A DNA stretch of 64,000 bases from PHAA01 sp963665865 (GCA_963665865.2 CAXXWF010000001.1:1674001-1738000), one strand, 5' to 3'; positions 34,790 to 43,896 are shown, counted from the first letter of the stretch. Numbers and translations are program-made. The notes: a model not told the origin generated them from the sequence alone.

Positions 34790-36147
34790 TAAAGCTGGTA
34801 GATTACACAATGGCAGATTTGGAGTATTATAACCGCATTATCGAGGAAGCAATCTACGAATTCGGGCTGGATTGTTATCCCCAGGAATTTGAAATATGCA
34901 ATTACGAGGACATGCTTAGTTACGAAGCTTATTCAGGGATGCCTTCACGTTATCCGCATTGGAGTTTTGGCAAGGCCTGGGAGAGGAAAAGGACTTTTTA
35001 TCGTTACAATTTGACTGGTTTGCCCTATGAAATGGTAATTAACTCTAATCCTTGTCTAGCCTACTTAATGAAAGAAAACACACTGGCACTGCAGGTTCTT
35101 ACTATTGCGCATGTCTATGGACATAACGATTTTTTTAAAAATAACCGCTTGTTTAAAGATGGAACCCGGGCTGAATATGCTCCCGAAATGTTTAAATCTC
35201 ACGCTAACCGCATCAGTGATTACATAGCCGATCCCAGTATTGGCTATGCAAGAGTTGAACGAATCCTTGATGCTGCTCACGCTCTGCGTTTTCAAGTCTA
35301 TCGCATAACCAATGAAAAACATCTATCCCCGGATGAATCGAAGAAATTTCTTATGGATAAGTACTATCAATCAGAGCAAACTGAAAATCCATTATCTAAC
35401 CCTAAAAGAGAAGAAGCACCAGATTGGGACAAGGTACCACTGGAACCGGAAGAGGATATTCTCCTTTTTTTAATACGCTATGCCCGATTGGCCGAATGGG
35501 AGAAGGATATTATTAACATCGTTAGATCAGAGGTCCAATATTTTGTCCCGCAAATGGAAACCAAAATAATGAATGAGGGCTGGGCTAGTTTTTGGCATTA
35601 TAAAATTTTAAATCATTTAAATTTGCCCCAATCGCTGCATATCGAGTTTATTAAGCGACATAATCAGGTTATTGCTTGGCATCCAGGTTCATTAAATCCA
35701 TACCACCTGGGCTTCAAGATATTTACCAAACTAGATAACGAATCAGAAGATAAACGAAGAATATTTCAAATCAGAGAACAGGAAAGGGACGTTTCGTTCC
35801 TTCGCCGCTGCTTGGATGAAGAACTGTGCCGAGAGCTAAATCTATTTGAATTTCAGAAAGAAGATCGTGATTATATTGTGAGCGAGGTCTCTGATAAGAT
35901 GGGATGGAAAAGAGTACGGGATACGCTGGCCATGAGTGTGGGTATGAATAGTGTGCCAATAATAAGAATTAAGGAAATTGGCTCGGGAAATATTTTGATT
36001 TTGGAACAGGAATGGGATGGACGGGAATTATTAATTAATTATGCTCATCAAACCCTAAAATATATTGCGCGTTTATGGGGAAATACCGTAAGACTAAGAA
36101 TAAAAACGGAGGGAGGCTATCAGCTACTGGAATCTGATGGAAATTAA
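34786..36147 (+). CDS. spoVR: SpoVR family protein
   Basis: SpoVR of about 450 residues, the third member of the prkA-yhbH-spoVR set, required for normal spore cortex in B. subtilis. Signatures are MPSRYPHWSFGKAWER, then YEMVINSNPCLAYLMKEN, AHVYGHNDFFKNN and MNEGWASFWHYKIL, with His/Glu residues that could bind metal. GTG 34786 overlaps the yhbH stop, but it sits inside the ribosome site AAGGAG; CTG 34795 or ATG 34810 are possible true starts. Confidence 0.93.
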   Translation: MIKLVDYTMADLEYYNRIIEEAIYEFGLDCYPQEFEICNYEDMLSYEAYSGMPSRYPHWSFGKAWERKRTFYRYNLTGLPYEMVINSNPCLAYLMKENTLALQVLTIAHVYGHNDFFKNNRLFKDGTRAEYAPEMFKSHANRISDYIADPSIGYARVERILDAAHALRFQVYRITNEKHLSPDESKKFLMDKYYQSEQTENPLSNPKREEAPDWDKVPLEPEEDILLFLIRYARLAEWEKDIINIVRSEVQYFVPQMETKIMNEGWASFWHYKILNHLNLPQSLHIEFIKRHNQVIAWHPGSLNPYHLGFKIFTKLDNESEDKRRIFQIREQERDVSFLRRCLDEELCRELNLFEFQKEDRDYIVSEVSDKMGWKRVRDTLAMSVGMNSVPIIRIKEIGSGNILILEQEWDGRELLINYAHQTLKYIARLWGNTVRLRIKTEGGYQLLESDGN

Positions 36148-36165
36148 TTCTAGCATATTAATATA

Positions 36166-36192
36166 AACGAGCAGCACCCAAGGCCGCTCGTT
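36166..36192 (+). terminator. Possible terminator after spoVR
   Basis: AACGAGC (36166-36172) and GCTCGTT (36186-36192) form a seven-base stem, with two or three more pairs possible inward. The following TCTGAGTTATT is only moderately T-rich, so termination strength is uncertain. Confidence 0.4.
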
Positions 36193-36387
36193 CTGAGTTA
36201 TTGGGTTAGTATTGAGTATACATATACAAATCGAGTGGCATGCTCCTGTTCATCAGTGATAATTCTAAATAACCTATCTCTTTGAGATCTTGATTTAAGC
36301 ATTGACCGAATTTCCCTGTACAGCTCTACTAATATATGATCCTGATTTGCAGGACCTTTCAGTAAGTTACAGTTACACTCCCATTAT

Positions 36388-37512
36388 TTACAAAGATCTC
36401 GATAACACTAACTGCATTATTGCTCGTAACGTAGTCCCAATATTTCTAGAAGCACCCGTTTCCTTTTTTATAGTAAGAGTGGTTTTAGCCTTAAGATGGT
36501 TGAAAACAAACTTTCTTTGAATCCAGTAGCTTGTCGAAAACAAAATTGTTTCTGTTATCAGCTTAGCAGCCACTAGCGGAACCCCAATTAGGTTAACCAA
36601 GTTAGACAAAATCAAATAATTGCACCCCAGAAGTGCGACCACCAAGGTATAATACCGGAATAATGAATGTGCGCTTTTATTGGAGCCTTTAAACACCAAA
36701 TACTTGTTGCATATAAAGTTGAACATGGAACTGGCTGCGCGGGCTCCAACTACCGATACCAACAGATTACCAGTCATTCCTTGTAAAACCAGCAGCAGTA
36801 TAAAATCTAAGGCAGCCGCTAAGATAGATGAGCCGCTGAATTTTATAATGGGCAAATATACGCGCATAGAATCGATCACTGGTCGGAAGTGAGATGATTT
36901 GTTATTATTCTCATAAATTGTGGTGATAGGTATTTCACAAATTGGATAGCCGGCCCGCTGCGCATCGAGCAGTACTTTTAACTCATATTCAAAGCGGTTT
37001 CCCGCTACCTGGGAGAGCCAGCCAAACATCTTGGCCGGATATCCCCTCAGACCGGTTTGCGTATCATTGATTTTACAACCGGTGGCAAAAGAAAAAATAA
37101 CTCTGGTAATGGTATTGCCCAACTGGCTGCGCCAGGGGACCTTACCTACAAATTCCCTAGTCCCCAATACAATGTGGGTACCTTCAGTTTTGGTCACTTC
37201 AACAACCTTCATAATGTCGTCAACTGTGTGCTGACCGTCACAGTCTGCACAGACTACTCCTTCTTTCTCTCCATGTGCCTCAATGTATCGAAGTCCGGTT
37301 TTCAGCGCAGCACCTTTCCCCAGGTTAGAACTGTGATGCAAAACGATACAGCCCATTTGTTCTGCAGAGGCGAATCTACCTTGAAAAGCCTTGCCGCTGC
37401 CATCATCGACTATCACGATCTCATCTTGCGTTCTTTTTTGTAGCCTTGAAACTAAATCAAGCATTTTTTCACCAGGTTCATAAGCCGGTATTAATATTTT
37501 CATAATTTTCAC
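36388..37512 (-). CDS. GT2 glycosyltransferase fused to GtrA-like flippase domain
   Basis: A 374-residue membrane glycosyltransferase. Residues 1-220 are a GT2 domain of the dolichyl-phosphate sugar synthase type (ILIPAYEPGEKML, VDDGSG, and ADCDGQH as the metal-binding DxD). Residues about 225-345 are a GtrA domain with four helices (NFICNKYLVF, YWIQRKFVF). Such fusions make and may flip polyprenyl-phosphate-linked sugars for wall glycopolymers. The start is GTG 37512 or ATG 37503; AGGA spacing slightly favours GTG. It follows the phosphodiester glycosidase gene by 11 bases. Confidence 0.9.
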   Translation of the reverse strand: MKIMKILIPAYEPGEKMLDLVSRLQKRTQDEIVIVDDGSGKAFQGRFASAEQMGCIVLHHSSNLGKGAALKTGLRYIEAHGEKEGVVCADCDGQHTVDDIMKVVEVTKTEGTHIVLGTREFVGKVPWRSQLGNTITRVIFSFATGCKINDTQTGLRGYPAKMFGWLSQVAGNRFEYELKVLLDAQRAGYPICEIPITTIYENNNKSSHFRPVIDSMRVYLPIIKFSGSSILAAALDFILLLVLQGMTGNLLVSVVGARAASSMFNFICNKYLVFKGSNKSAHSLFRYYTLVVALLGCNYLILSNLVNLIGVPLVAAKLITETILFSTSYWIQRKFVFNHLKAKTTLTIKKETGASRNIGTTLRAIMQLVLSRSL

Positions 37513-37523
37513 ATCCAGACATC

Positions 37524-38528
37524 CTATTTAATATAAAGGATGTCGCTGGTACCCCTTTCTTGATTTTTGCCTAGCGGATCGTTTACGACCCTTCCCATGA
37601 AATACATTATCGAGGAGCCGCCGCCGTCAAGATTGTAGGCTTCGGTGCACCCCAGATCGGCAAATACGGTGGCGAACTGGTCAAGTGTCATACCCTTGCT
37701 ATATCCATTCGAGCGACCGTCCACCACAATGAAAACGAAATGATTGGGTGCAATGATTCCTATCCCGGTACGCGGATTGGAGCCTTGGATGGAATGATTG
37801 CCAAAATTAGCATCAATTTCGACCTTACCAAGATCGGTGATTGCTTCACCGTTAGTTACCAGCGCCGGTCCAAAAGAGAGCGTTTGGACCACGCCATCTG
37901 CGAGCAATGTCTGAGCATCAGTTTGGGTTTCGTCGTAGACCTCCATATCGCCATTGGCATAAATCGCCAGTCCGGTCCGGGCGGGGGAGTTTCGGTAAAT
38001 TACCCCGTTGCGAATGAGAATGCCGTTATCACGAAAGCCATAGTAGTCGCCGTTAATAGCAAAAATAGCATCATTATCCTCGGCAATCTGTGAAGTGTAT
38101 TCGATAATATTTGTGCCAAATTGGTCCTTGGCAAAAGCAGACTGCAGGCTGCTGGCATCTTTTAATACAACGTCTGCGACAAAATAAGTAATCGTATCAT
38201 TGCCAGTACCAGAGACAACTTTTTGAATGGAAATGGTTTTACTTTCGCTATCGTAGTTCCATTGGTCGGCCGTATATGTTTCATTTTTCTCTGTACCGGC
38301 ATTTCCCGTCTCCGGTAAATTGCTTGCTGTACCCAGCATGCTGATCGTTGGAGAAGATGTTTGGGCAGCTGCAACACTTTGTACGTTGGCAATCTCTACG
38401 TGTTCGATAAGATATCGATCCGCCAATAGATACAAACTGAGTCCAACCGCGAGAATTATTGTCGTAAGGCCTACGAAAAGCCTCCGTTTTCTTCCTTCAA
38501 TTTTATGAACTGAATCTGGCATTATCAT
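37524..38528 (-). CDS. Phosphodiester glycosidase (NAGPA domain) membrane protein
   Basis: A 334-residue membrane-anchored protein: one transmembrane helix (LFVGLTTIILAVGLSLYLLA), a low-complexity linker, then a NAGPA domain (about 130-334) with family motifs FAINGDYYG, RTGIGIIA, FVFIVVDGRS and YNLDGGGSSIMYFMG. The domain cleaves sugar phosphodiesters, as in the mammalian uncovering enzyme, and in bacteria is linked to teichoic acid or exopolysaccharide turnover. ATG 38528 follows GGAGG by eight bases. Confidence 0.9.
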   Translation of the reverse strand: MIMPDSVHKIEGRKRRLFVGLTTIILAVGLSLYLLADRYLIEHVEIANVQSVAAAQTSSPTISMLGTASNLPETGNAGTEKNETYTADQWNYDSESKTISIQKVVSGTGNDTITYFVADVVLKDASSLQSAFAKDQFGTNIIEYTSQIAEDNDAIFAINGDYYGFRDNGILIRNGVIYRNSPARTGLAIYANGDMEVYDETQTDAQTLLADGVVQTLSFGPALVTNGEAITDLGKVEIDANFGNHSIQGSNPRTGIGIIAPNHFVFIVVDGRSNGYSKGMTLDQFATVFADLGCTEAYNLDGGGSSIMYFMGRVVNDPLGKNQERGTSDILYIK

Positions 38529-38834
38529 TGCTTTAGCCTCCTCAACTGGTCTTTATGTCTCCGGTTGAACCCAGTATACGAGGTAAAGCTTAAATTTCTC
38601 TTAAATCGCTTTTATTAGTTATCTACCCGAAGAATCTGGCCTTGGGCCGAGGAGTAAAATGCCTAAACTGCTCATAAATGCTAGGCTGATACGATATGCA
38701 GAACTGTTAAAAGCAGGATAATACAAATCTGTTGTAGAAATTATGATAGGTATTACCGTAGATATGAAGAGCATTGCGGGGAATATTTGTATTTGAGGAC
38801 TCTAATTTGGATTTTTGCAGTTTAAAAGGTTGAA
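38529..38834. other. Divergent promoter region with 11-bp direct repeat
   Basis: A spacer of 306 bases between the NAGPA gene (leftward) and the mannosyltransferase-like gene (rightward). It carries CTTAAAT at 38589-38595 and again at 38600-38606, spaced exactly 11 bases, about 60 bases before the NAGPA start. That layout is typical of OmpR/PhoB-type response regulator sites. No gene is visible. Confidence 0.4.
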
Positions 38835-40376
38835 GTGATTTTTATGAATAAAGCATACAATAAAGCTTGTACAATTTTTGTGGCAATTACGTTTTTGTGG
38901 GCCGGACTATATATGCTCTGTTCCCAGTTGTTTGTACTCTTTAAGCCTAAATATCTTCTTATCTATAAAAATGAAATTATGTTTCCAGTGCATATTATTA
39001 GCATTATTATAATCTGTGTAATTTTGAAAATAATAATGGATGCCAAAAACAATATATCTATAAAAGCGGCAATTATAGCCCTAATTATATTTGCCGTGGT
39101 ACCCAGGGTTTATTTATTGCTTAATGTTTCTATAGAACAAGCCAGCGATTATGCAACTTATCTGGTTAATAGTATATCAATCTTGAATAATTTTAGTGTT
39201 TCGCCGGAATGGCAACTGTATTTTGGGGCAGTTGCGGCTAATGTTCCGATTATTTGCGGAATTTTCGCATTTGGTTTCAAACTGTTTAGTGCCTCGCTCT
39301 CGGTTGGCCTTTATATGAATGTGTTTTTCTATACTGGGGCGGTAGTTGCGCTTTATTTAATTGCTCTGCGGTTTTCGGCGCAGAACACTGCATTTCTGAC
39401 GGCGGCGATTTATGCCCTGTGGCCTAATAATATTTGTTATTCTGTCTCAATGTCATCAGAACCCATGTATATCTTCTTCTTATTCGGTGGCTTGGCATTA
39501 TTCATATATGGATTACCAATTAGGGGTATTATGCATTGGGTTAGTACGATTTTGTCAGGCATCATACTAGGTCTCTCCCAGGCAATCCGACCGGTAACAG
39601 TCATATTTATATTTTCCATCGGACTTGTTTTGCTGTTTTACTGCAAGCAAAAACCTGCAGCAATCAGCAGCCATTTATGTAAGCAGCGGTTAGTTATTCT
39701 TAGCACATTGATTGCAGCCTATGTGATAACCCTGGGGGGATTGGGGCTTTATACGGGCAGAATTTTACCAATAGTTTCAAAACCAAGCTATGGATGGTCA
39801 GTCTTTGAAGGAGCCAATATTAATACCTATGGTCAATGGGATCCAAGGTCTACTGATGTTCAAGATCTTGTAATAGCTCAGTATCCCCTGGAACAAGTGC
39901 AAAAGGTGCTCCTTGAAAAGGGGATTGAGCGAATTAAATCCTATGATTCTACTACGATTGCAGTTCTTATTGCCAATAAGGCAAGTAACATTTTTGGCAA
40001 TAGTGATACTTTCTACAGAGATCTTAGAGATTCTATAACTTTACCGTCGGCAATAGTGACATCTAAAAGTACTGCTGCGGCCATTCTGGCATGGGGTGAA
40101 TTATCCTTCTGGCTTTATAAAATGCTAGCATTAAGCTTCATTTATATCTGCTTTAAGTGTCTGTATTTTATTGCAACCAAGCAGGAGTGGGGTAGTGTTA
40201 ACCGATTGTTTATCATGATTTTACCGGTATGTGGAATTATGGCAGTTCATTTGTTAGTGACTTCGATCGAAAGATATAACTATCCAGCAATACCGATTAT
40301 GATTATGATTTGTATGACATATTTTGAAAACATCTCATTTAACTTTATTTTAAAAAAGGATGGTTTATCAGGATGA
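38835..40376 (+). CDS. GT39/ArnT-like membrane glycosyltransferase
   Basis: A polytopic membrane protein of 513 residues with about eleven helices, like the dolichyl-phosphate-mannose/ArnT (GT-C fold) family that moves sugars from polyprenyl phosphate to protein or lipid outside the membrane. The first outer loop contains NVSIEQASDYATYL, where the Asp is in the catalytic position. A soluble part around residues 310-390 follows. The start may be GTG 38835 or ATG 38844. It overlaps the next gene, which probably makes its lipid-linked sugar donor, by four bases. Confidence 0.85.
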   Translation: MIFMNKAYNKACTIFVAITFLWAGLYMLCSQLFVLFKPKYLLIYKNEIMFPVHIISIIIICVILKIIMDAKNNISIKAAIIALIIFAVVPRVYLLLNVSIEQASDYATYLVNSISILNNFSVSPEWQLYFGAVAANVPIICGIFAFGFKLFSASLSVGLYMNVFFYTGAVVALYLIALRFSAQNTAFLTAAIYALWPNNICYSVSMSSEPMYIFFLFGGLALFIYGLPIRGIMHWVSTILSGIILGLSQAIRPVTVIFIFSIGLVLLFYCKQKPAAISSHLCKQRLVILSTLIAAYVITLGGLGLYTGRILPIVSKPSYGWSVFEGANINTYGQWDPRSTDVQDLVIAQYPLEQVQKVLLEKGIERIKSYDSTTIAVLIANKASNIFGNSDTFYRDLRDSITLPSAIVTSKSTAAAILAWGELSFWLYKMLALSFIYICFKCLYFIATKQEWGSVNRLFIMILPVCGIMAVHLLVTSIERYNYPAIPIMIMICMTYFENISFNFILKKDGLSG

Positions 40377-41095
40377 AGGCAATGTGCACCCAATTAAAAA
40401 TATTAGTTATCATACCAGCGTGCAATGAAGAATTGAATATTGAGAAGGTAATTAAGAATCTGCAAACCCAAGCTCCAGAAGTAGATTATGTTATTGTTAA
40501 CGATTATTCAAAGGACAAGACCCTAGAGGTTTGCAATAATAACCGCTTTAATTATATAGATTTGCCGGCTAATCTGGGTATTGGGGGGGGGGTTCAGGCT
40601 GGTTATCAGTATGCCCTTGAACACGGCTATGATATTGCCATTCAGCACGACGGCGATGGTCAGCATGATCCTGCCTATATAAAAGACGTGGTTTCCCCGA
40701 TTATAGAAGACAAGGCAGATATAGTAATAGGTTCACGTTTTGTTAACAATGTGGGTTTTCAGTCCTCCGGTATTAGACGCTTGGGAATAAACATTTTAAG
40801 CGGCTTAATTATTCTCTGTTGCGGGATAAGGATAAAGGACGTCACCAGCGGATTTCGCGGGGTAAACCGAAAGTTTATCGAGATATATGCTGCCGAATAT
40901 GCACAAGATTACCCCGAACCGGAGGCAATTATAGCTGGTGCGATGTATGGGGCAAGAATCATGGAAGTGCCTGTTGTGATGCAGGAGAGAACTATGGGCG
41001 CCAGCTCAATTACAATTTGGAAGTCCATTCACTATATGATAAAGGTATCCCTGGCGATCATTATATACCGACCTACCTTAAGAAGGAGGTGTTAA
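40373..41095 (+). CDS. GT2 glycosyltransferase (polyprenyl-phosphate sugar synthase type) with G10 tract
   Basis: A 240-residue family 2 glycosyltransferase: VIIPACNEELNIEKV, VNDYSKDKT, NLGIGGGVQAGYQYA, and QHDGDGQHDP as the nucleotide-sugar/metal site. It probably loads a sugar onto polyprenyl phosphate for the membrane transferase upstream, with which it overlaps by four bases (ATGA). The codons for GGG in GIGGGVQ form a run of ten G (40583-40592); one slipped base would stop the protein early. Related enzymes usually have Ala here (GIGGAVQ). Confidence 0.92.
   Translation: MKAMCTQLKILVIIPACNEELNIEKVIKNLQTQAPEVDYVIVNDYSKDKTLEVCNNNRFNYIDLPANLGIGGGVQAGYQYALEHGYDIAIQHDGDGQHDPAYIKDVVSPIIEDKADIVIGSRFVNNVGFQSSGIRRLGINILSGLIILCCGIRIKDVTSGFRGVNRKFIEIYAAEYAQDYPEPEAIIAGAMYGARIMEVPVVMQERTMGASSITIWKSIHYMIKVSLAIIIYRPTLRRRC
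40583..40592 (+). repeat. Poly-G tract inside a glycosyltransferase gene
   Basis: Ten consecutive G within codons 71-74 of the GT2 gene. Homopolymers of this length slip during replication and often make surface-sugar genes phase-variable. Confidence 0.6.
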
Positions 41096-41097
41096 TA

Positions 41098-41547
41098 ATG
41101 GTGCCAGTTTCGTTGCAAATGATCGTTATTATTGGAATTATGTTTTATTTTGCTGTAATATTCTATCTTTTGAAAAAGAAAACTTTGGCTTTGAAATATA
41201 CGTTGATGTGGATATTTGCAGGCATAATTATGGCCATCATAGCGGTATTTCCCGTGCTATTAAAAAAGCTATCTATACTGGTTGGCTTTGAAACGCCATC
41301 AAACGCTCTGTTCGCGGTTTTATTGTTTGTAATTCTCTTAATATTAATATCTCTTACTTCAATTATTTCTGGTTTAAACAAAATGAATGTCAAGCTAATT
41401 CAAGCCGTAGCACTGCTGGAAAAAAGAGTTAGAGACCTTGAAAAAACACAGACTGAAATAGAAAGCGTGGAAACTGCCAAACTCCTGGCCTCCCGCAGCA
41501 GGGTGACTGACAGTGTTAAAGGGCAAAACTTAAGAAAATTTAGATAG
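41098..41547 (+). CDS. DUF2304 membrane protein
   Basis: A 149-residue protein with three transmembrane helices and a charged C-terminal helix (LIQAVALLEKRVRDLEKTQT), matching DUF2304. This family regularly accompanies GT2 enzymes of the polyprenyl sugar type and is thought to assist or anchor them; no activity is known. ATG 41098 follows AAGGAGG by seven bases. The frame is open upstream inside the GT2 gene, but that extension is a shadow. Confidence 0.85.
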   Translation: MVPVSLQMIVIIGIMFYFAVIFYLLKKKTLALKYTLMWIFAGIIMAIIAVFPVLLKKLSILVGFETPSNALFAVLLFVILLILISLTSIISGLNKMNVKLIQAVALLEKRVRDLEKTQTEIESVETAKLLASRSRVTDSVKGQNLRKFR

Positions 41548-41551
41548 AGAG

Positions 41552-41908
41552 GTGTTAGATATAATCTATTTACTGATTGGGTTGCAAGTGATCTTGCTTG
41601 TTACAGGGCAAATATTGTGGAAAGTTGAGCTTTCGAAATTCGGTAACATTTCAACTGAGAACATCATGAAAATACTTCTCTCACCGTATATTTTAGCAGG
41701 CATATTTATTTACATAATTGCTACTTTTGTATGGTTCTATATACTTTCCAAAGAAGCCTTTAATATTGTTTATCCTCTTCAATTAAGCTTGGCTGCAATT
41801 ATCGGCGTGGCTTTATCTGTATTCTACTTACATGAAAGCTTTACACTTACCAGACTGGGTGGACTGATATGCCTGGTTGTTGGTGTGTTTTTAATAGTCA
41901 GACACTAG
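41552..41908 (+). CDS. Small EamA/DMT-type membrane protein
   Basis: A 118-residue protein with four transmembrane helices, half the size of a standard EamA transporter, like ArnE/ArnF and other small DMT proteins that flip lipid-linked sugars. Features are GLQVILLVTGQILWK and LSLAAIIGVALSVFYLHES, then LTRLGGLICLVVGVFLI. The start is unclear: GTG 41552 overlaps the ribosome site GAGAGG, and the better-spaced codon is ATA 41561. It is the last gene of the sugar operon before a strong terminator. Confidence 0.8.
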   Translation: MLDIIYLLIGLQVILLVTGQILWKVELSKFGNISTENIMKILLSPYILAGIFIYIIATFVWFYILSKEAFNIVYPLQLSLAAIIGVALSVFYLHESFTLTRLGGLICLVVGVFLIVRH

Positions 41909-41921
41909 ACTGGAGAGAAAC

Positions 41922-41958
41922 ATAACATAAAGCGCCGGTAATCGGCGCTTTATGTTAT
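41922..41958. terminator. Bidirectional terminator
   Basis: ATAACATAAAGCGCCG (41922-41937) and CGGCGCTTTATGTTAT (41943-41958) form a perfect 16-base stem with a five-base loop. A/T pairs flank the GC core, giving U-rich RNA on both strands. It serves the rightward sugar operon and the leftward beta-helix gene. Confidence 0.85.
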
Positions 41959-42009
41959 ATAATATGCTTTGCAGGTTGGTTGTTGCGATTAAGATCCGAA
42001 ACCGCTCGG

Positions 42010-43896
42010 TCATCTACTTGGGGGCATTGTACTGGGACCACCTTGACCACCGGGGACACCTCCCATGCTGCCGCGACCACTCACCTGGGAGCCATCGTCA
42101 GAAATGCTGGTCAGTGTTCCAGAAATAGTTATATTGGTCAGCTTGGTGCCGGAGGAATAGGTTCCACCAGAATAAAGGCCGTTAACATTATCGCCGGTAG
42201 AGCTTCCCCCTGATGAAAGGGTATAGGTCTTACCCTGTGCCAGTTCTGGCATGCTGATAACAATCGACTGATAATCCTTGGCTGGTGCGAAGGTCAAAAG
42301 CGACTTACCGGACTCATCATCCGTAAGGTTCACTAGGGTTCCCGCCTTTTGGGTGGAAGAATAGTAGACCAGCAGAGAATTCTGAGGGGACGAACTATTC
42401 GGAGCTTGGGCCATGCCAGAGCTGCCTGCCGCCACCAGGATGCCCCCGGTAATCTCAGATTTACCATTGTAATCCAAGGGGCCGTTGCCATTATTGGTCG
42501 GGCCATTGACAATAACGGTACCTCCATCGAAGTACACGTCTCCGTTAGAGTCGATGCCATCACCGCCTGCGTCAACGTAAACACAGCCGTCAGTGATCCG
42601 AATTACATTATCTCCTGAAGAACTAAAGTTATCTTGACCTGTTTTATCTCCATTGCTGCCGCCAGCTGCGTTAATACCGTCATCGCTGGCAACCAGATGA
42701 ATTTCTCCACCGTTAATGGTTACGGTCATTCCCTCCAGCCCTTCATAACTCTTGGCAATCGCTATAGAACCAGCGCCAATAGTTACATTGGCATCACCAT
42801 GTACTGCATCGTCTCCAGTGGCAATGTTAAACGTTCCGCCAGCTATAGTTACATCACCTTGGGAATGAATAGCATCATCGGCAGAGTCAATCTTAATAAC
42901 ACCATTGCTTATCAAGATCCCAGACCCCGCTTTTATTCCCTTGGTGCTTGCGGTGGATTCCTCCGTTGCGGCGGTGTTGTTGACCCCCCTGCCCGGACCT
43001 GGATCTTGCAAGTTTTTGGCGAGTGCGTTGGCACTTCCGCCGCCAGTGGTCAGACTGAATTCGCCTCTCGTAATTTGCAATATGGTTTCGGCCTGAATGC
43101 CATCTTGGTCCGCAGTGATGTTGAAGGTACCACCGTCCAACGAAATCCAGCCTTTGGTGGTATCCTCGTCATTGTTGGCTTGGATGCCGTCACTCTTAGC
43201 ATTAATCGTAATAATCCCGTCGTTTGCTGCAACTGAGTCCCGGCCCCGTAGTCCATCATTAGCAGCGGTAATGTTGATGTTTCCTCCGGTGATGACCAGA
43301 TCATCTTTGGTACCGATGCCATTGTTGAAATTGCCGATAACGGTCAGGGAGCCTGAACCATTGATAGTAAGATCATTCTTACTGAAAATAGCTGCATCTG
43401 GTTCATCTGCCCCTGCGGCATTACTATAGGTTGTTCCATCTGTCACACTGTTGTTAGTTCCTTGGGCCAATGTAATTATGGTCTTGCCCGCCTGTTTGGT
43501 ATAAATCGCCGCGCTGTCCGAGCAGGCGAGGGTTGCCCCGTTCAGCACCAATCGTACTGTGTCATTCTTACCCGCATCCACAATGATCTGCCCATCAGCC
43601 AAGGTACCGTAGAACACATAGGTTCCTGGGGCAGTGATGGTAAGAGTGCTGCCCGCGACGGTCGTACCAGAGCCATTCACCGCAATTAAACTCCCGTTCA
43701 AAGTCACCGCGGTAGCGCCAGCAGCGGTCCAGCTATCATCCATATCCTCACTGCTGTATACCGCTAGAGGCGTAGTCATGGATACCGTAGCAGCAGCCGT
43801 TGATGCTGTATTGCTATTTCCGCAGCCGCTTAGGCTGGATAGGGTGATTAGCATGACAGTTCCTAAGGCCAGGCTTTTTAGATATTTCATAATCAT
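42010..43896 (-). CDS. Carbohydrate-binding beta-helix lipoprotein (Cthe_2159-like)
   Basis: An exported lipoprotein of about 628 residues. The lipobox is LSGC; the body is a run of short Gly/Asn/Asp-rich turns (DDAIHSQGDVTIAGGTF, DDAVHGDANVTIGAGS, DDGINAAGGS) typical of right-handed parallel beta-helix proteins such as Cthe_2159 (DUF4353), a calcium- and pectate-binding protein. The tail is Gly/Ser/Pro-rich. ATG 43896 follows GGAG at ten bases; the open frame runs to 43953, but the signal peptide fits the later start. It lies downstream of DUF4956 and the VTC-like gene in one leftward group. Confidence 0.85.
   Translation of the reverse strand: MIMKYLKSLALGTVMLITLSSLSGCGNSNTASTAAATVSMTTPLAVYSSEDMDDSWTAAGATAVTLNGSLIAVNGSGTTVAGSTLTITAPGTYVFYGTLADGQIIVDAGKNDTVRLVLNGATLACSDSAAIYTKQAGKTIITLAQGTNNSVTDGTTYSNAAGADEPDAAIFSKNDLTINGSGSLTVIGNFNNGIGTKDDLVITGGNINITAANDGLRGRDSVAANDGIITINAKSDGIQANNDEDTTKGWISLDGGTFNITADQDGIQAETILQITRGEFSLTTGGGSANALAKNLQDPGPGRGVNNTAATEESTASTKGIKAGSGILISNGVIKIDSADDAIHSQGDVTIAGGTFNIATGDDAVHGDANVTIGAGSIAIAKSYEGLEGMTVTINGGEIHLVASDDGINAAGGSNGDKTGQDNFSSSGDNVIRITDGCVYVDAGGDGIDSNGDVYFDGGTVIVNGPTNNGNGPLDYNGKSEITGGILVAAGSSGMAQAPNSSSPQNSLLVYYSSTQKAGTLVNLTDDESGKSLLTFAPAKDYQSIVISMPELAQGKTYTLSSGGSSTGDNVNGLYSGGTYSSGTKLTNITISGTLTSISDDGSQVSGRGSMGGVPGGQGGPSTMPPSR

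Noticed and set aside
42333..43429. Several open frames on both strands inside the beta-helix lipoprotein gene
   Set aside because: They are produced by the GC- and repeat-rich Gly/Asn/Thr codons of the real gene and have no ribosome sites or family signatures.
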